Positions 9,695-19,680 are shown, numbered from the stretch's first letter. The stretch is 64,000 bases of DNA from Solibacteraceae bacterium (GCA_021324015.1 JAJPJX010000020.1:1-64000), one strand, 5' to 3'. Numbers and translations: made by a program. Notes: generated by a model not told the origin, from the sequence alone.

Positions 9695-9778
9695 TTCCAC
9701 AGCCTCCACTTTTCATTACGCGAGAGACCGGGAATCGGACGGTAAGGATTCGTAAAGACCCACATGATTGTGGTTCTA

Positions 9779-10006
9779 CTACTCGGGAAGATCGTGCTCC
9801 CCGTGCAGCTCGGCTACCAGACGGTCGATCAGGGCCTTTTGTCCGTAGTCGAACTCCGTGCGTAGCCCGCCTGGCTCGTGGGCCTCCAGCCAGGCACGCA
9901 GAAGATCCGTGAGCGGCTTTTCGAGCGCCTCCTCGGCACCGGGCTCGAAGCGCAGCGGGATTTCGGAGCGGTTAATAGCGGCTTGGATCAAATCATGAAA
10001 CTTCAT
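9779..10006 (-). CDS. Small hypothetical protein coupled to thiD
   Basis: A 75-residue acidic, mostly helical protein of unknown function, with no signal peptide, membrane segment or metal motif. Its ATG overlaps the stop codon of thiD in an ATGA (10003-10006), which argues for a real, translationally coupled gene. I do not recognise a family. Confidence 0.55.
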   Translation of the reverse strand: MKFHDLIQAAINRSEIPLRFEPGAEEALEKPLTDLLRAWLEAHEPGGLRTEFDYGQKALIDRLVAELHGEHDLPE

Positions 10007-10796
10007 GTGACCTCCGTATGATGGTTCACCGGGCCCGCCCCGTGTCCCAGGCCAGGGTTGGTCCGGATCGCTTCGGTAATAAATCTCTTGGCCCGGGCAA
10101 CTGCCGCGGCGAGAGAAAACCCCTGGGCGAGCGAGGCGGTAATGGCCGCTGAGTAGGTGCAGCCGGTGCCATGCGTGTGGGGTGTCTCCAGGCGGGGGGC
10201 CGGAAATTCGTGCCAGTCGCCGCCGTCGAACAGGAGATCCGTGGCAGCCCCGGCCAGGTGACCGCCTTTGATCAGGACAGCATGCGCACCGGCCTTATGC
10301 AGGCGCAGGGCGGCGGCGTGCATGCCGGCAAGGTCAAGCACAGGCATGCCGGCCAGGACCTCGGCTTCCGGCAGGTTCGGCGTGATCAGGGCGGCGCGCG
10401 GGAGAAGCTGTTCGCGGATCGCGGCGATGGCCTCCCATTCGCCAGCGGGCGGCCGTGCTTGCTGATTATGACCGGATCGACCACCAGGGGGAAGGTAAAA
10501 TCGCGGGCGGCCGCGGCCACCGCTTCGACGATCGCCCGGCTCCCCAGGGCCCCGGTTTTGGCCGCCCGCGGGGGGATATCCGCCAGCACGGCACGAAGCT
10601 GCGCGGCCACCAGGCCTGCCTCCAAACATTCCACGCGTTCCACCGAAACCGTGTTTTGCACGGTGATCAGGGTGATGACGGCCTCTCCGTACACGCCGAA
10701 CTGGTGGAAGGTTTTCAGGTCCGCCTGAATGCCGGCGCCCCCACTGGGATCCGAACCGGCAATCGTCAGAGCCACTGCGCGCATCCGTCCCAGCAT
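10003..10796 (-). pseudogene. thiD: Hydroxymethylpyrimidine (phosphomethylpyrimidine) kinase, frameshifted
   Basis: ThiD phosphorylates HMP and HMP-P for thiamine synthesis. The sequence covers the whole family, from [20 protein letters not shown] and the KTGALGS motif, through [14 protein letters not shown], then [20 protein letters not shown], the substrate loop KGGHL and the catalytic THGTGCTYSAAI. The N-terminal half (down to about 10441) and the C-terminal half are in different frames: the join at PL|GEWEAI near 10440-10446 needs one extra base, for example a third G in the coding-strand run CTGGCGAA. Restored length is about 264 residues, normal for ThiD. Both halves are well conserved and the next gene is coupled by ATGA, so a sequencing error or a very recent mutation is more likely than old decay. 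An in-frame ATG at 10784 is an alternative start. Confidence 0.85.
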
Positions 10797-10824
10797 ATCA
10801 GCCGGAAGCGGCGGCCACTCCGGC

Positions 10825-13530
10825 CTACTTCACGGCCAAAGTGACGCCGCTCTGGCTGGTGGCGCCGCCCACGGTGAGCACTACGGCGAGATTCCCGGTA
10901 GGCACGAATCCGCTGGGGACGCGGGCATTGATTTGCAGGAGCCCCACGAATCCCGGGGCGCTCCCGGCAAACAGAATCTCAGCGGGATTGTTGCCGATGC
11001 GCAGCGAAATGGGCGCGGCCGGCCGGGGCAGGGGAGCGGCGGCCGGCTCGCCGCTGACCGAAGGCGGCCAAGTCTGGCCCACGCCGGTAGCGAACAGCGT
11101 GATCACCGAACCGCGCGAGGCCGCGGCCGACTCCGAATTCAGCGTACCATCCTCGTTGAGGGCCACCACCGGGCCGGCGCCGTTGGCTGCTGTAAACAGG
11201 CCGGGCGCGACATCCGCCACGGGCCACGTGGTGCGCACGCGAGTGGCATTCTGGTACTGGATTTCAAGCTGCACGCTCGGCTGCCCGGCAACGCTGTAGG
11301 GCACCTGGGCGTTGACCTGTTTGTCCTGCGCGTAGAACAACGGCGCCGGGCGGCCATCAAACAGCACCCGGGTATTCCCCAGCAAGGTATCTACCAGTCC
11401 GAAGGCGTTCAGGCCCGCCTGAACGCCGCGCTCGGGCCCGATGCCCGCGGAGAAAAGGGAAACGATCTCTCCGGGTGCCACGGGGCCTGGCAGCATGCTC
11501 GCGGCGTTCAGGACGGCTACGTCCGCTGTGGGAGCGGGTTCCTCAATACTGGCCGGGGGCTGGGTGTCCGGTGTGAGCCGGCGCACCCGGTGGTTGCGAC
11601 TGTCAGCCACGTAAAGGTTTCCGGAGGCGTCCAGGGCCAAGCCCAGCGGGGTGTCCAACTGGGCGAGAGCTGCCGGGCCGCCATCGCCCGCGAACCCGGG
11701 TGCTCCGACTCCAGCTACCGTGGACGTCCCGCCGCCGGGCACGATCATGCGGATGCAGTGATTGCCCGTATCGGATATAAAGATTCGGCCAGAGGTATCC
11801 ACGGCTAGCCCGCCCGGAGATTGCAGGCGCTCGTCGCCGCCGCTACCCACCAACGTGCGGATGACCCCGGAGGCATCCACGAGCCGCACGCGGTGGTTGG
11901 CGGTATCGGCAATATAGAGATTTCCGGCGGCGTCCGCAGCGATACCGGAGGGTTCGTTCAGGCGCGCCAGGATGGCTGGCCCCCCGTCTCCCGTATCGCC
12001 CCGCAAACCCGTGCCGGCCACCACCGTGGCCAGGCCGGAGGGTGCCAGTTGCAGGATACGGTGGTTGAGGGTGTCAGCGAGATAGAGGCTGCCGTTCGGG
12101 GCAACGGCTAGGCTGCGCGGCGACCAGAGCGCGGCCCCGGGGGTTCCGTTGCCGGCCAGCGTGCGGATCCAGCCGGGCGCCACCACTTGGCGCAGCCGGT
12201 GATTCTGCGTATCGGCGATGTATAGGCCCCCGGTCATGTCGACGGCGACGCTGGCGGGGGAGTTGAGCAGTGCCGTGCCGGCTGGTCCGCCGTCGCCGCC
12301 AAAACCGGCCGTACCGATGCCAGCCAGGGTGGTGATCGTGCCGTCGGGCGCTACCCTCCGGATGCGGTGGGCGCCCGCCTCGGCTATGTACAGGTTACCG
12401 CTGGAATCCAGGCTCACGCCCGCCGGCATGTTCAACGTTGCCAGGACGGCCGAGGCGGCCTCGGCCGGGAAGGGCACCGGAAGTTCGGCGAATGCCGATT
12501 GGATCTGGCCCGAAGGGAGCACCTTGCGGATGCGGCGGTCATCCACGAGGTAGAGGTTGCCCGTAGCATCGAAAGTCAGGTCGCGGACCACGGTGAGAGT
12601 GGCCTGCACAGCCGGGCCGCCATCTCCCGAACCGCCGGTGACTCCTGTGCCGGCCGCTACACTCACCTGACCTGTCAGGCTCACGCGACGGACCGCCGGG
12701 CCCTGGTCGCCCACGTATACGTTGCCGGAAGCGTCGGCCGCCAGCGCCGTCGGCGTGGGCCCGGCGGCGTCGTTGGCCAGCACAGTGGTGATGAAGCCTG
12801 TGGCGGTGACTTTTCGGACCCTGCGGTTCTGGCTGTCGGCGATGTACAGGTTTCCCAGGCCATCCACAGCCAGGCCGGCGGGATACGCCAGTTGCGCGGT
12901 AACAGCCAAGCCGCCGTCGCCGCTGAAACCGGCCGCGCCGTTGCCCGCGACCGTGCGGATGGTTCCGTCCGTGGAGACCCGCCGGACTCGGTGTCCCTGG
13001 AATTCAGAGATATACAGGTTGCCGGCGGCATCCAGGGCGAGATTGCGAGGGGAAAGCAGACGTGCGGAAACTGCCTCGTTGCCGTCGGCGAGCGAACCGC
13101 CGGAACCGCTGCCGGCCACAGTGGTGATGATGCCGTCCAGCCCTATGCGCCGGACCCGGTTGTTACCCAAGTCGGCGACGTATAGATTGCCTTGGGTATC
13201 CACCGCAAGGCCGTAGGGAAAGTTGAGATTCGCTGCGCCGGCCGGTCCGCCGTCGCCTTCGAAACCCGCGTAACCGGTGCCGGCTACGGTGCTCAGCAGG
13301 CCCCCAGGGGTCAGGCGGCAGATGCGGTGATGGTCCGTGTCGGCGAAGTACAGGTTGCCCCAACGGTCTGCCGCCACGCCCAGGATGTCACCCGGCGGGA
13401 GGGCGGCGGGAGCAGCCGGGCGCCCCCCGCCAGCCACAGTTTCGATGTGATACGTGGGTTGGCACAAAGCCGGCGCGGCCGCCACCGAGAGAACGGCGGC
13501 AGTTGCAAGAGTGAGAGGAGCAGGCTTCAT
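10825..13530 (-). CDS. Secreted NHL-repeat beta-propeller protein with Solibacter C-terminal domain
   Basis: A 901-residue exported protein. The signal peptide is [23 protein letters not shown]. About twelve NHL repeats follow, each with the pattern GLAVDxxGNLYVADxxNHRVRRV, enough for two six-bladed propellers or one large closed array. Between blades lies a repeated loop of the form TVAGTGxxGFxGDGGPA. From about residue 665 the protein changes to the C-terminal domain typical of Solibacter ([21 protein letters not shown]...GIGPERG...VNAQVPY...[12 protein letters not shown]...[15 protein letters not shown]), matching TIGR03437 by eye. NHL propellers bind proteins, peptides or glycans. It is divergent from the protease at 13601 and ends 28 bases upstream of thiD, with no shared function evident. 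Confidence 0.9.
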   Translation of the reverse strand: MKPAPLTLATAAVLSVAAAPALCQPTYHIETVAGGGRPAAPAALPPGDILGVAADRWGNLYFADTDHHRICRLTPGGLLSTVAGTGYAGFEGDGGPAGAANLNFPYGLAVDTQGNLYVADLGNNRVRRIGLDGIITTVAGSGSGGSLADGNEAVSARLLSPRNLALDAAGNLYISEFQGHRVRRVSTDGTIRTVAGNGAAGFSGDGGLAVTAQLAYPAGLAVDGLGNLYIADSQNRRVRKVTATGFITTVLANDAAGPTPTALAADASGNVYVGDQGPAVRRVSLTGQVSVAAGTGVTGGSGDGGPAVQATLTVVRDLTFDATGNLYLVDDRRIRKVLPSGQIQSAFAELPVPFPAEAASAVLATLNMPAGVSLDSSGNLYIAEAGAHRIRRVAPDGTITTLAGIGTAGFGGDGGPAGTALLNSPASVAVDMTGGLYIADTQNHRLRQVVAPGWIRTLAGNGTPGAALWSPRSLAVAPNGSLYLADTLNHRILQLAPSGLATVVAGTGLRGDTGDGGPAILARLNEPSGIAADAAGNLYIADTANHRVRLVDASGVIRTLVGSGGDERLQSPGGLAVDTSGRIFISDTGNHCIRMIVPGGGTSTVAGVGAPGFAGDGGPAALAQLDTPLGLALDASGNLYVADSRNHRVRRLTPDTQPPASIEEPAPTADVAVLNAASMLPGPVAPGEIVSLFSAGIGPERGVQAGLNAFGLVDTLLGNTRVLFDGRPAPLFYAQDKQVNAQVPYSVAGQPSVQLEIQYQNATRVRTTWPVADVAPGLFTAANGAGPVVALNEDGTLNSESAAASRGSVITLFATGVGQTWPPSVSGEPAAAPLPRPAAPISLRIGNNPAEILFAGSAPGFVGLLQINARVPSGFVPTGNLAVVLTVGGATSQSGVTLAVK

Positions 13531-13600
13531 CCAGGCGGTTTACCGAAAGAAGTGGCGGACTAATTCAGAAATTCTCACCTGCTTATCCGATGAGCCCATT

Positions 13601-15052
13601 GTGAGACGTGGTTTTCTCATTCTGTTCGCCGCCGCGATGGCCGGCGGGCAAACGCAGCCGGAGACGGAGGCGCCCCTGCGGCGGGCTGCGCAGAGAGGCC
13701 ACTACCGCCTGGAGTTGGCCCAGCCACCAGGGCCGGAAATCAAAGCACGGTTGGAGGCGCGGGGGGCCCGGGTGACCGGATCGCTGGCGGGCGCCGGCCT
13801 GGTGGTGGAGGCGCCTGAGGGACTGAACCTGGAGGGCCTGGGTGTGCGGCGAATGCGACCGTTCCGGCCCGCGGAGAAGCTCAGCCCCACGCTCGCGGAA
13901 GCCCCGGACGGCGCCTACCTGGTGGAATTCCACAGCGACGTGGCTCCAGAGCGGGCCGGCCAGATTCTGCGCGAAAGCGGGTTGCTCCGGCTGGACCATC
14001 CGGACCTGGTGGGCTGCGACTTTCTGGCGGTGGGTCCGCGGGACCGGCTGGACGCGCTGGCCGCCCGCGACGAAGTGGCGTACCTGTTTCCGGCTTCGAG
14101 CGATCTGCTAACTGGAACGCGGCTAGTGGGTTGCGCCGGTGCGCTCGGCGACGGTGTCCCGGTGGGGCAGTACGTCAAGGCGAGCGGCGCCTGGCCAGCG
14201 AATGGCGCGGGACCGGTTGAACTGCGCTATGTCTTTACTCACCTGAGCGCAAAACTCCTGGCGGCCACAGCAGAATCCGAGATCGTGCGCGCTTTGGATG
14301 AGTGGGCGCGTTATGCGCCGCTTGAGTTTTCGCCTGCCGCCAGCGCCAGCGAGGCACGCACTATCTCGATTCTGTTCGCCAGTGGAGCGCACGGCGACGG
14401 CTACCCGTTCGACGGGCCAGGGAAGATCCTGGCCCACACTTTTTACCCGCCGCCGCTGAACAATGAACCGCTGGCCGGGGACATGCACCTGGACGCTGAC
14501 GAGGACTGGCAGATCGGGCGCAACGTGGACATGTACACGGTGGCATTACACGAAGCCGGGCACGCGCTGGGACTGGGCCATTCGGACCAGCCCGGGTCGG
14601 TAATGTACCCCTATTACCGCCTGGGCGCGGTGATGAGCGACGACGATATCGCCGCGATCCGGGCTTTGTATGGCAGCCGCGACGCAGCGGCCCCGCCCAG
14701 CCAGCCGGCTTCGCCTCCAGCGCAGCCTAAGGCACCGTCACCTCCGCAGACGCCTGCCAAGCCCGTTCCCGCCGCGGACACTACACCGCCGGCACTGCGT
14801 GTCATTTATCCGGCTCTCAGCGTAGTCGCGACTTCTTCGGACCGCATCACGGTGCGGGGCAGCGCTTCCGATAACGTGGCTGTGGAAGAAGTGCTGTGGA
14901 GCAACTCGGCCGGTGGAGCGGGCACTGCCGCGGGAACGTCTCTCTGGAGCGCGGAAATCCTTTTGCAGAAAGGCACGAACACGGTGATGGTACGCGCCTA
15001 TGATGCAGCCGGAAATAGCAGTTGGCGGGCGGTTACGGTCGTACGGAGGTGA
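13601..15052 (+). CDS. Secreted matrixin-like zinc metalloprotease
   Basis: A 483-residue exported protease. A signal peptide follows the GTG start at 13601 (MRRGFLILFAAAMAGGQ). Residues about 20-190 form a propeptide-like region of unknown fold. The catalytic domain follows, with HEAGHALGLGH at 317-327 (zinc ligands H317, H321, H327; catalytic E318) and the Met-turn SVMYPYY, the pattern of metzincins of the matrixin (M10A) type. A Pro/Ala-rich linker (about 365-390) leads to a C-terminal Ig-like module (LRVIYPALSVVATSSDRITV...AYDAAGNSSW). The start was placed at GTG because upstream in-frame sequence is not signal-like. It probably degrades extracellular protein. Confidence 0.85.
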   Translation: MRRGFLILFAAAMAGGQTQPETEAPLRRAAQRGHYRLELAQPPGPEIKARLEARGARVTGSLAGAGLVVEAPEGLNLEGLGVRRMRPFRPAEKLSPTLAEAPDGAYLVEFHSDVAPERAGQILRESGLLRLDHPDLVGCDFLAVGPRDRLDALAARDEVAYLFPASSDLLTGTRLVGCAGALGDGVPVGQYVKASGAWPANGAGPVELRYVFTHLSAKLLAATAESEIVRALDEWARYAPLEFSPAASASEARTISILFASGAHGDGYPFDGPGKILAHTFYPPPLNNEPLAGDMHLDADEDWQIGRNVDMYTVALHEAGHALGLGHSDQPGSVMYPYYRLGAVMSDDDIAAIRALYGSRDAAAPPSQPASPPAQPKAPSPPQTPAKPVPAADTTPPALRVIYPALSVVATSSDRITVRGSASDNVAVEEVLWSNSAGGAGTAAGTSLWSAEILLQKGTNTVMVRAYDAAGNSSWRAVTVVRR

Positions 15053-15065
15053 ACCGGAAGCGAAA

Positions 15066-17381
15066 TTAGAACTCGCTCTGCAAGCGCACGGCAACGCTCC
15101 GCGGATTCGCCAGGGCGGTGCCCGAGAACAGTCCGGCAAAGTTGATCAGGTTGAGGCGGTTGGTCAGGTTCAACGCGTCGGCTTGGAGTTTGACGCTGGC
15201 ATGTTCTTTTTTCCAGAGGCGCACGCCCACCGAGGCGTCGAGCGAAAAGTTGGGGCGCACGCGGCCGCGGTCGAAATTCACGCGTTCGAGCAGGCGCGGA
15301 CTGTACTGGCCCGCATAGTCGGAAGGCTGGGCGTTGTCTGGCAGTTCGGCGGGCAAGCCACTGCCGTAACGACCACCGACGGAGGCCCAGGCCCGGGGGA
15401 CGGGCTGATAGCGCACTTGCGCCTGAGCGGTGTTGCGCTGGTCCTGGGTAATGGGAAAGCTGCTGGTGGAGTGCAGCAATTCGACCGAGCCGGGTTCCAG
15501 GAACAGCCCTCCGGTGATGGGCAGCCATCCCGTGCCGGTCAGGTTGGAGTAACTCGCAAAAGCGGAGAACGGCCCCCAGTTGGGCAGTTCCAGCTTGGCC
15601 TCATAACCGTGGATGGAGGCGCTGGCGAAGGAGATGGGAAAGCCGACGCCGGTGTTGAGGAAGACATCGTCGTCGGAGAAGTTGCGGATCTCGCGGCGGA
15701 AGTAGTTGGCGTTCAGGCGCAGCCGCGACCACAGGCTTTTGGAGAATCCGGCCTGGTAAAAGTTGCCGCGGGAAGGCGGCACCGGCAGGCCGGTGGTCTG
15801 CGCGGTTAGGGATTGGGCGGCGCGAGAACTGGCCAGCAGAAGATTCTCGATGGAGGGAGTCTCGAAAGCTCGGTCATAGGAGGCGCGCAACACCAGTCCC
15901 GCCGCGCGCCAGTACCAGGCGATACCCAACCGGGGGCTGAGCGCCTGGTCGTCCACGAGCAGCCGGTAGTGGTCCCAGCGCAGCCCGGCGCTGAAAGTCC
16001 AATTGCCGAGCCGGATGAGGTCCTGGGCGAACCACGCCTGCTGGCGGGCCTGGCGGCGGTCGGAAAAGCCGAAAGCGGCGGGCAGGTCCTGGTCAAAGTA
16101 GCTGGGGTCCGTGATCTGGTAGGCAAAGCCTTCGTGCAGCGACGTGAACAGAGCGTCGCCGCCGAACTTGAACTCATGCGGGCCGGGGCTGTAGGACAGA
16201 GCAGCGCCGGCATAGCCCTCGCGGAAACCGCGGTCCTGGCCCGCCAGGATGGGAGTCGACAAATCGTTGGACCACAGGCTCGCGGCGAGTTCCCGCACCA
16301 TGGCACGCGCGCTCAGCATCGCACGGGGCGAGAGAATGCGCTGGTAGGCGAGTTGGCCCATGGTCTCGCCGTTGGTACGGTCCTGACGCTGGCCGGCCTC
16401 TTCCTGCACTAGTTCGTTGGGCACCAGAAATCCGGCGCGTCGGGAGTGGAAATAGGCGCGCAGGCGATCGTTGGCTGTGAGGTCGGCTTCCAGGCGCGCG
16501 CTGACGCCACCGCCCGACATGCGGTTGCTGTAATTCTCCTCCGTTGGCGGATCCAAAAAGCGCTCGGTGTGGGCCCCATCGGCAGAGAGCGAGGTCGTGA
16601 GGCGGCCCTCGGTGTACTGGCCGGTGAAGAATCCGTTTTCGGTGCCGAAGCTGCCGCCGCCCAGATCGGCCTTGGCATGAAAGCCCGGGCGCGTATCCCG
16701 TTCAGTGGCCACTTCGATGACGCCGCCGAGCTTACGGCCATACTCGGCCGGGTAGTTGGCGGTGAGCACTGTCATGGACTGCAACTCCTGGGTCTCGATG
16801 GCCGGGGCGAACGCCGGGGAGCGATTGTCCAGAACAGGCACGCCGTCGATCACGTATTGCGTGTTGTACTCCGCGCCGCGGGGGTGCAGCACGCCGTTGG
16901 CCTCCAGGATCCAGCCGGGCTCCGATTCGACCAATTCGATGGCCCCGCGGGCCGGCGCTGAGGCTCGCCGCTCTTCCAGCGCCTCCGAACCGATATAGTA
17001 GGCCGAGCCGGTGCGGTGCGGCTCGAGCAGGGTGTCCCCGGGTGTCACGTTTACGCTTGTCTCGATGGCGGCCACGCCCAGCACCACGCGATGCACCAGA
17101 GGCACTTCGGAGCGGATCTCGATCAGTTCCGAGGAGGGCGCGAAGCCTTCATGTGTCACCGTCAGGCGGTAGAGCCCGAAGGGCAGGCCCCGCGCAATGT
17201 AGCGCCCCTCGTGATCGGTGACAAAAGTCTGATGAACGTGAGTGGCCTGGCCCAGCAGATCGCCGGAGGCGGGCAGGGCCAGCCCGCCGGCATCCGATAC
17301 TTCCAGCCGCAATTCGCCTGTGCGATGCTGCCCGGCGGCCACCAGACAACAAAGCAGCAGGACGCACGGCAGGCGCGGCAT
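15066..17381 (-). CDS. TonB-dependent receptor with carboxypeptidase-regulatory-like domain
   Basis: A 771-residue outer-membrane receptor. The signal peptide is MPRLPCVLLLCCLVAAG, followed by a CarboxypepD_reg-like beta-sandwich (about 20-110, with DHEGRYIARGLPFGLYRL). The plug domain contains QYVIDGVPVLDN and TANYPAEYGRKLGGVIEV, and the rest is a beta-barrel ending in aromatic F (SVAVRLQSEF), as outer-membrane barrels do. At under 800 residues it is shorter than the usual Oar-like proteins of this phylum (about 1000-1100). ATG 17381 is preferred over an upstream TTG at 17390. No substrate-binding protein or regulator is adjacent, so the ligand is unknown. It converges with the protease gene across 13 bases. 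Confidence 0.9.
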   Translation of the reverse strand: MPRLPCVLLLCCLVAAGQHRTGELRLEVSDAGGLALPASGDLLGQATHVHQTFVTDHEGRYIARGLPFGLYRLTVTHEGFAPSSELIEIRSEVPLVHRVVLGVAAIETSVNVTPGDTLLEPHRTGSAYYIGSEALEERRASAPARGAIELVESEPGWILEANGVLHPRGAEYNTQYVIDGVPVLDNRSPAFAPAIETQELQSMTVLTANYPAEYGRKLGGVIEVATERDTRPGFHAKADLGGGSFGTENGFFTGQYTEGRLTTSLSADGAHTERFLDPPTEENYSNRMSGGGVSARLEADLTANDRLRAYFHSRRAGFLVPNELVQEEAGQRQDRTNGETMGQLAYQRILSPRAMLSARAMVRELAASLWSNDLSTPILAGQDRGFREGYAGAALSYSPGPHEFKFGGDALFTSLHEGFAYQITDPSYFDQDLPAAFGFSDRRQARQQAWFAQDLIRLGNWTFSAGLRWDHYRLLVDDQALSPRLGIAWYWRAAGLVLRASYDRAFETPSIENLLLASSRAAQSLTAQTTGLPVPPSRGNFYQAGFSKSLWSRLRLNANYFRREIRNFSDDDVFLNTGVGFPISFASASIHGYEAKLELPNWGPFSAFASYSNLTGTGWLPITGGLFLEPGSVELLHSTSSFPITQDQRNTAQAQVRYQPVPRAWASVGGRYGSGLPAELPDNAQPSDYAGQYSPRLLERVNFDRGRVRPNFSLDASVGVRLWKKEHASVKLQADALNLTNRLNLINFAGLFSGTALANPRSVAVRLQSEF

Positions 17382-17425
17382 GTCTCTCAATTCTCACACA
17401 TCCGCCGGACGCCCCCGCTTGCGGG

Positions 17426-17815
17426 TCAAGTGCGGCTCCAGGGATCAGTGGGCTGGCGCAGGCGGATCCAGGCACCCGCCAGGGCCAAAAGCGCTCCCAG
17501 GGTCAGATAGACGGCCGTTTTGAACTCGCCCGGCTCGAAATGGTGGGAGCTGAGAAACAGACCCTTCACGAGAACCAGGACCACCACCAGATTCCAAAGA
17601 AAATACAGACCGCGCAGCACTCCCTTGACGGCCAGCACCAGCGAAACTATCCCGAACAGAGACGCGCCGAGCAACCAGTAGGACAGGGCGGAGCCCTGCC
17701 AGGGGAGGAAATCCAGGCTCAGTGTATTCACGCCGCTGCTGAGCAGCGCCAGCGCGGAGATGGCCAGCAGGAAGAGGGCCAGGAGTCCATGGTAGAGATA
17801 GCTGAAGAGTCGCAT
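17426..17815 (-). CDS. Small inner-membrane protein, four predicted helices
   Basis: A 129-residue protein with four hydrophobic segments (about 7-28, 43-62, 66-88 and 98-118 by eye) and short loops; it begins MRLFSYLYHGLLALFLL. It has no motif I recognise. ATG 17815 is chosen because the upstream in-frame extension (to 17842) is not conserved-looking. It precedes the TonB receptor by 44 bases on the same strand and may be cotranscribed with it. It is divergent from hrcA. Confidence 0.65.
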   Translation of the reverse strand: MRLFSYLYHGLLALFLLAISALALLSSGVNTLSLDFLPWQGSALSYWLLGASLFGIVSLVLAVKGVLRGLYFLWNLVVVLVLVKGLFLSSHHFEPGEFKTAVYLTLGALLALAGAWIRLRQPTDPWSRT

Positions 17816-17932
17816 GATCGTCTCAATTGCCGCACCAAGCACCCTGCGAGAGCCTCCCGTAGGGATCCGATGAATTGAACTGCTATTCTACCAAGACCTT
17901 ACGGGCATGACCCGGCCTGACGCGGCCAGGGA

Positions 17933-17961
17933 TTGAACCGTAACGGTTCCGTGAATACAAT
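17933..17961 (+). promoter_or_regulatory. Sigma70-type promoter of the hrcA-grpE-dnaJ operon
   Basis: The -35 box is TTGAAC (17933-17938, four of six), the spacer is exactly 17 bases and the -10 box is TACAAT (17956-17961, five of six). The expected start near 17968 gives a leader of about 43 bases before the hrcA ATG, with GGGGAA as a Shine-Dalgarno-like sequence. This is one of the few promoters in the window with both boxes at the right spacing. Confidence 0.7.
17935..17949. promoter_or_regulatory. Perfect inverted repeat overlapping the hrcA promoter, candidate operator
   Basis: GAACCGT-A-ACGGTTC is a perfect inverted repeat with 7-base arms and a 1-base centre. It overlaps the -35 box and spacer, where a bound repressor would block RNA polymerase. 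It does not match CIRCE (TTAGCACTC-N9-GAGTGCTAA), the known HrcA target, and no CIRCE is visible upstream of hrcA. It could be a divergent HrcA site or the site of another regulator. Confidence 0.55.
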
Positions 17962-18010
17962 ACGTAGTGAAGGGTGTTATCTTCGTGAGGAATAGTCCAT
18001 TCCGGGGAAT

Positions 18011-19048
18011 ATGCGCACGGAAGCGGCGTTGAATCCAAGAAACCAGGAGATTCTGCATTCCATCGTGCGGGAGTACATCGAAACCGGGGAACCGGTGGGT
18101 TCCCGGACGGTGTCGAAGCGCCGCACCAGGAGCCTCAGTCCGGCTTCGATCCGCAACGTCATGGCGGACTTGGCCGAAGAGGGGTATTTGGCCCAGCCCC
18201 ACACCTCGGCCGGACGGGTGCCGACGGCGAAGGCTTTCCGGAACTATGTGAGATCGCTGAGCGCCTCGCGCCTGGCTTCGGCTGAGTTTCACCGTCTGCG
18301 GGCGGAACTCAGCGAAGTGACTTCCGTGGGGCAGCAGGTGGAGCGCTCCTCGCACCTGCTGACGGAGTTGACCCGCAACGTGGGTATCGCCGCGGCGCTG
18401 CCGGCCAGCGGGCAGGAACTGGACCAGGTGGAACTGATTCCTCTGGCCGACCGCCGGGTGCTGATGGTCCTGGTCACCCGGGACCACCTGGTGCGGAATC
18501 GCGTGGTCGCACTGGACGAGCCTATCAGCCTGGAAGAGCTGGCCAGCATCCGCAACTACGTGAACCGCAATTTCAGCGGCTGGCACCTGGCAGACGCGCG
18601 GCGGGAACTCTCCCGGCGGATGGCCCAGGAGCGGGAGTTGTTCGAGGCCGTAATGCGCAAACTCACGATGCTGTATCAAAAGGGCCTGCTCGAAGCCGAT
18701 GACTCGCCGGAAGTGCACATGGAGGGTGCTTCCAATCTGCTGGGGCTGGATCTGCATCTAACGCGCGAGCGGATGCGCGAGCTGCTGCACGCGCTCGAGG
18801 AAAAGAAGCGCCTGATCGAGCTGTTGGACCGTTTCCTGGAGGCGCCCGGCGGGGAATTGGCCGTGCAGGTCGGGCTGGGTGACGTGCACCCGGCGATGCA
18901 GGAACTGGCCCTCATCGGCCTCACGTTTCACATGCCCACGGGCCTCACGGCGAAGATCGCCGTGCTAGGTCCCTTGCGGATGAATTACGAGCGCGTGATG
19001 GCGGCGGTACTGAACATGGGCCGCACGCTCGAAAGCGTGCACCTCTGA
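18011..19048 (+). CDS. hrcA: Heat-inducible transcription repressor HrcA
   Basis: A 345-residue repressor of class I heat-shock genes. The N-terminal winged helix-turn-helix contains RNQEILHSIVREYIETGEPVGS and SPASIRNVMADLAEEGYLAQPHTSAGRVPT, both hallmarks of HrcA. The middle and C-terminal parts form the dimerisation and GAF-like domains (VELIPLADRRVLMVLVTRDHLVRNRVV; ELALIGLTF...KIAVLGPLRMNYERVMAAV). Length is typical. It heads the operon hrcA-grpE-dnaJ and probably represses it, its activity depending on GroEL in characterised bacteria. An inverted repeat in its promoter is a candidate autoregulatory site. Confidence 0.97.
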   Translation: MRTEAALNPRNQEILHSIVREYIETGEPVGSRTVSKRRTRSLSPASIRNVMADLAEEGYLAQPHTSAGRVPTAKAFRNYVRSLSASRLASAEFHRLRAELSEVTSVGQQVERSSHLLTELTRNVGIAAALPASGQELDQVELIPLADRRVLMVLVTRDHLVRNRVVALDEPISLEELASIRNYVNRNFSGWHLADARRELSRRMAQERELFEAVMRKLTMLYQKGLLEADDSPEVHMEGASNLLGLDLHLTRERMRELLHALEEKKRLIELLDRFLEAPGGELAVQVGLGDVHPAMQELALIGLTFHMPTGLTAKIAVLGPLRMNYERVMAAVLNMGRTLESVHL

Positions 19049-19085
19049 GGCGTCCGCCTGGGCGCTTCTGCTAATCTGAAAGAAA

Positions 19086-19655
19086 GTGGAGAACCAAGAC
19101 TTGAAATCAGCCAACGCCTCAGGAGTGTCGCCCGGCGATGGAGGGGCTGGAGTGTCGGCCGACGAATCCGTGCCCATGATCACGCCGGAGAGCCAGTTGG
19201 CGGCTCTCACGGCCGAACGGGATCAACTCGCGGCGGAAAAGGCCGACCTTTACGATCGGTTGCTGCGGCGGCAGGCGGAATTTGAGAATTTCCGGCGCCG
19301 CGCGGAGCGTGAGCGCTCGGAGTATTTGCAGTATGCGGCCATGGACCTAGCCGGGTTGCTGGTGCCGATTCTGGACGATTTCGAGCGCGCCCTGAAGGTG
19401 GAAACGGGCGACAAGAATTACGCCAAAGGAGTCGAGATGATCTACCAGCGGCTCTGGGACACCTTGAAAAAAATGGGGCTCGAACCGGTGCAGGCAGCGG
19501 GCCAGCCTTTCGACCCCAATGTCCACCAGGCGGTGGACCGGGTGGAGACAGAGGAAGTGGAGGACCAGACGGTGCTGGAAGAGTATCAGCGGGGCTACTT
19601 TTTCAAAGGGAAGCTGTTGCGGCCGGCCATGGTGAAGGTGGCGGTCAAGCCCTGA
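19086..19655 (+). CDS. grpE: GrpE nucleotide exchange factor
   Basis: A 189-residue cochaperone that promotes ADP release from DnaK. An acidic, disordered N-terminus (1-35) leads to a long coiled coil (ESQLAALTAERDQLAAEKADLYDRLLRRQAEFENFRRRAERER) and the C-terminal beta domain with GVEMIYQRLWDTLKKMGLEPV and FDPNVHQAV, both standard GrpE motifs. The start is GTG (19086), 37 bases after hrcA, with GAAAG just upstream. Its partner DnaK is not in the window. Confidence 0.96.
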   Translation: MENQDLKSANASGVSPGDGGAGVSADESVPMITPESQLAALTAERDQLAAEKADLYDRLLRRQAEFENFRRRAERERSEYLQYAAMDLAGLLVPILDDFERALKVETGDKNYAKGVEMIYQRLWDTLKKMGLEPVQAAGQPFDPNVHQAVDRVETEEVEDQTVLEEYQRGYFFKGKLLRPAMVKVAVKP

Positions 19656-19680
19656 GCGGGCGATTCCGGATCGATATTCC

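Noticed and set aside
17816-18010. CIRCE element upstream of hrcA
   Set aside because: No TTAGCACTC-N9-GAGTGCTAA or close variant was found; only the unrelated inverted repeat is present.
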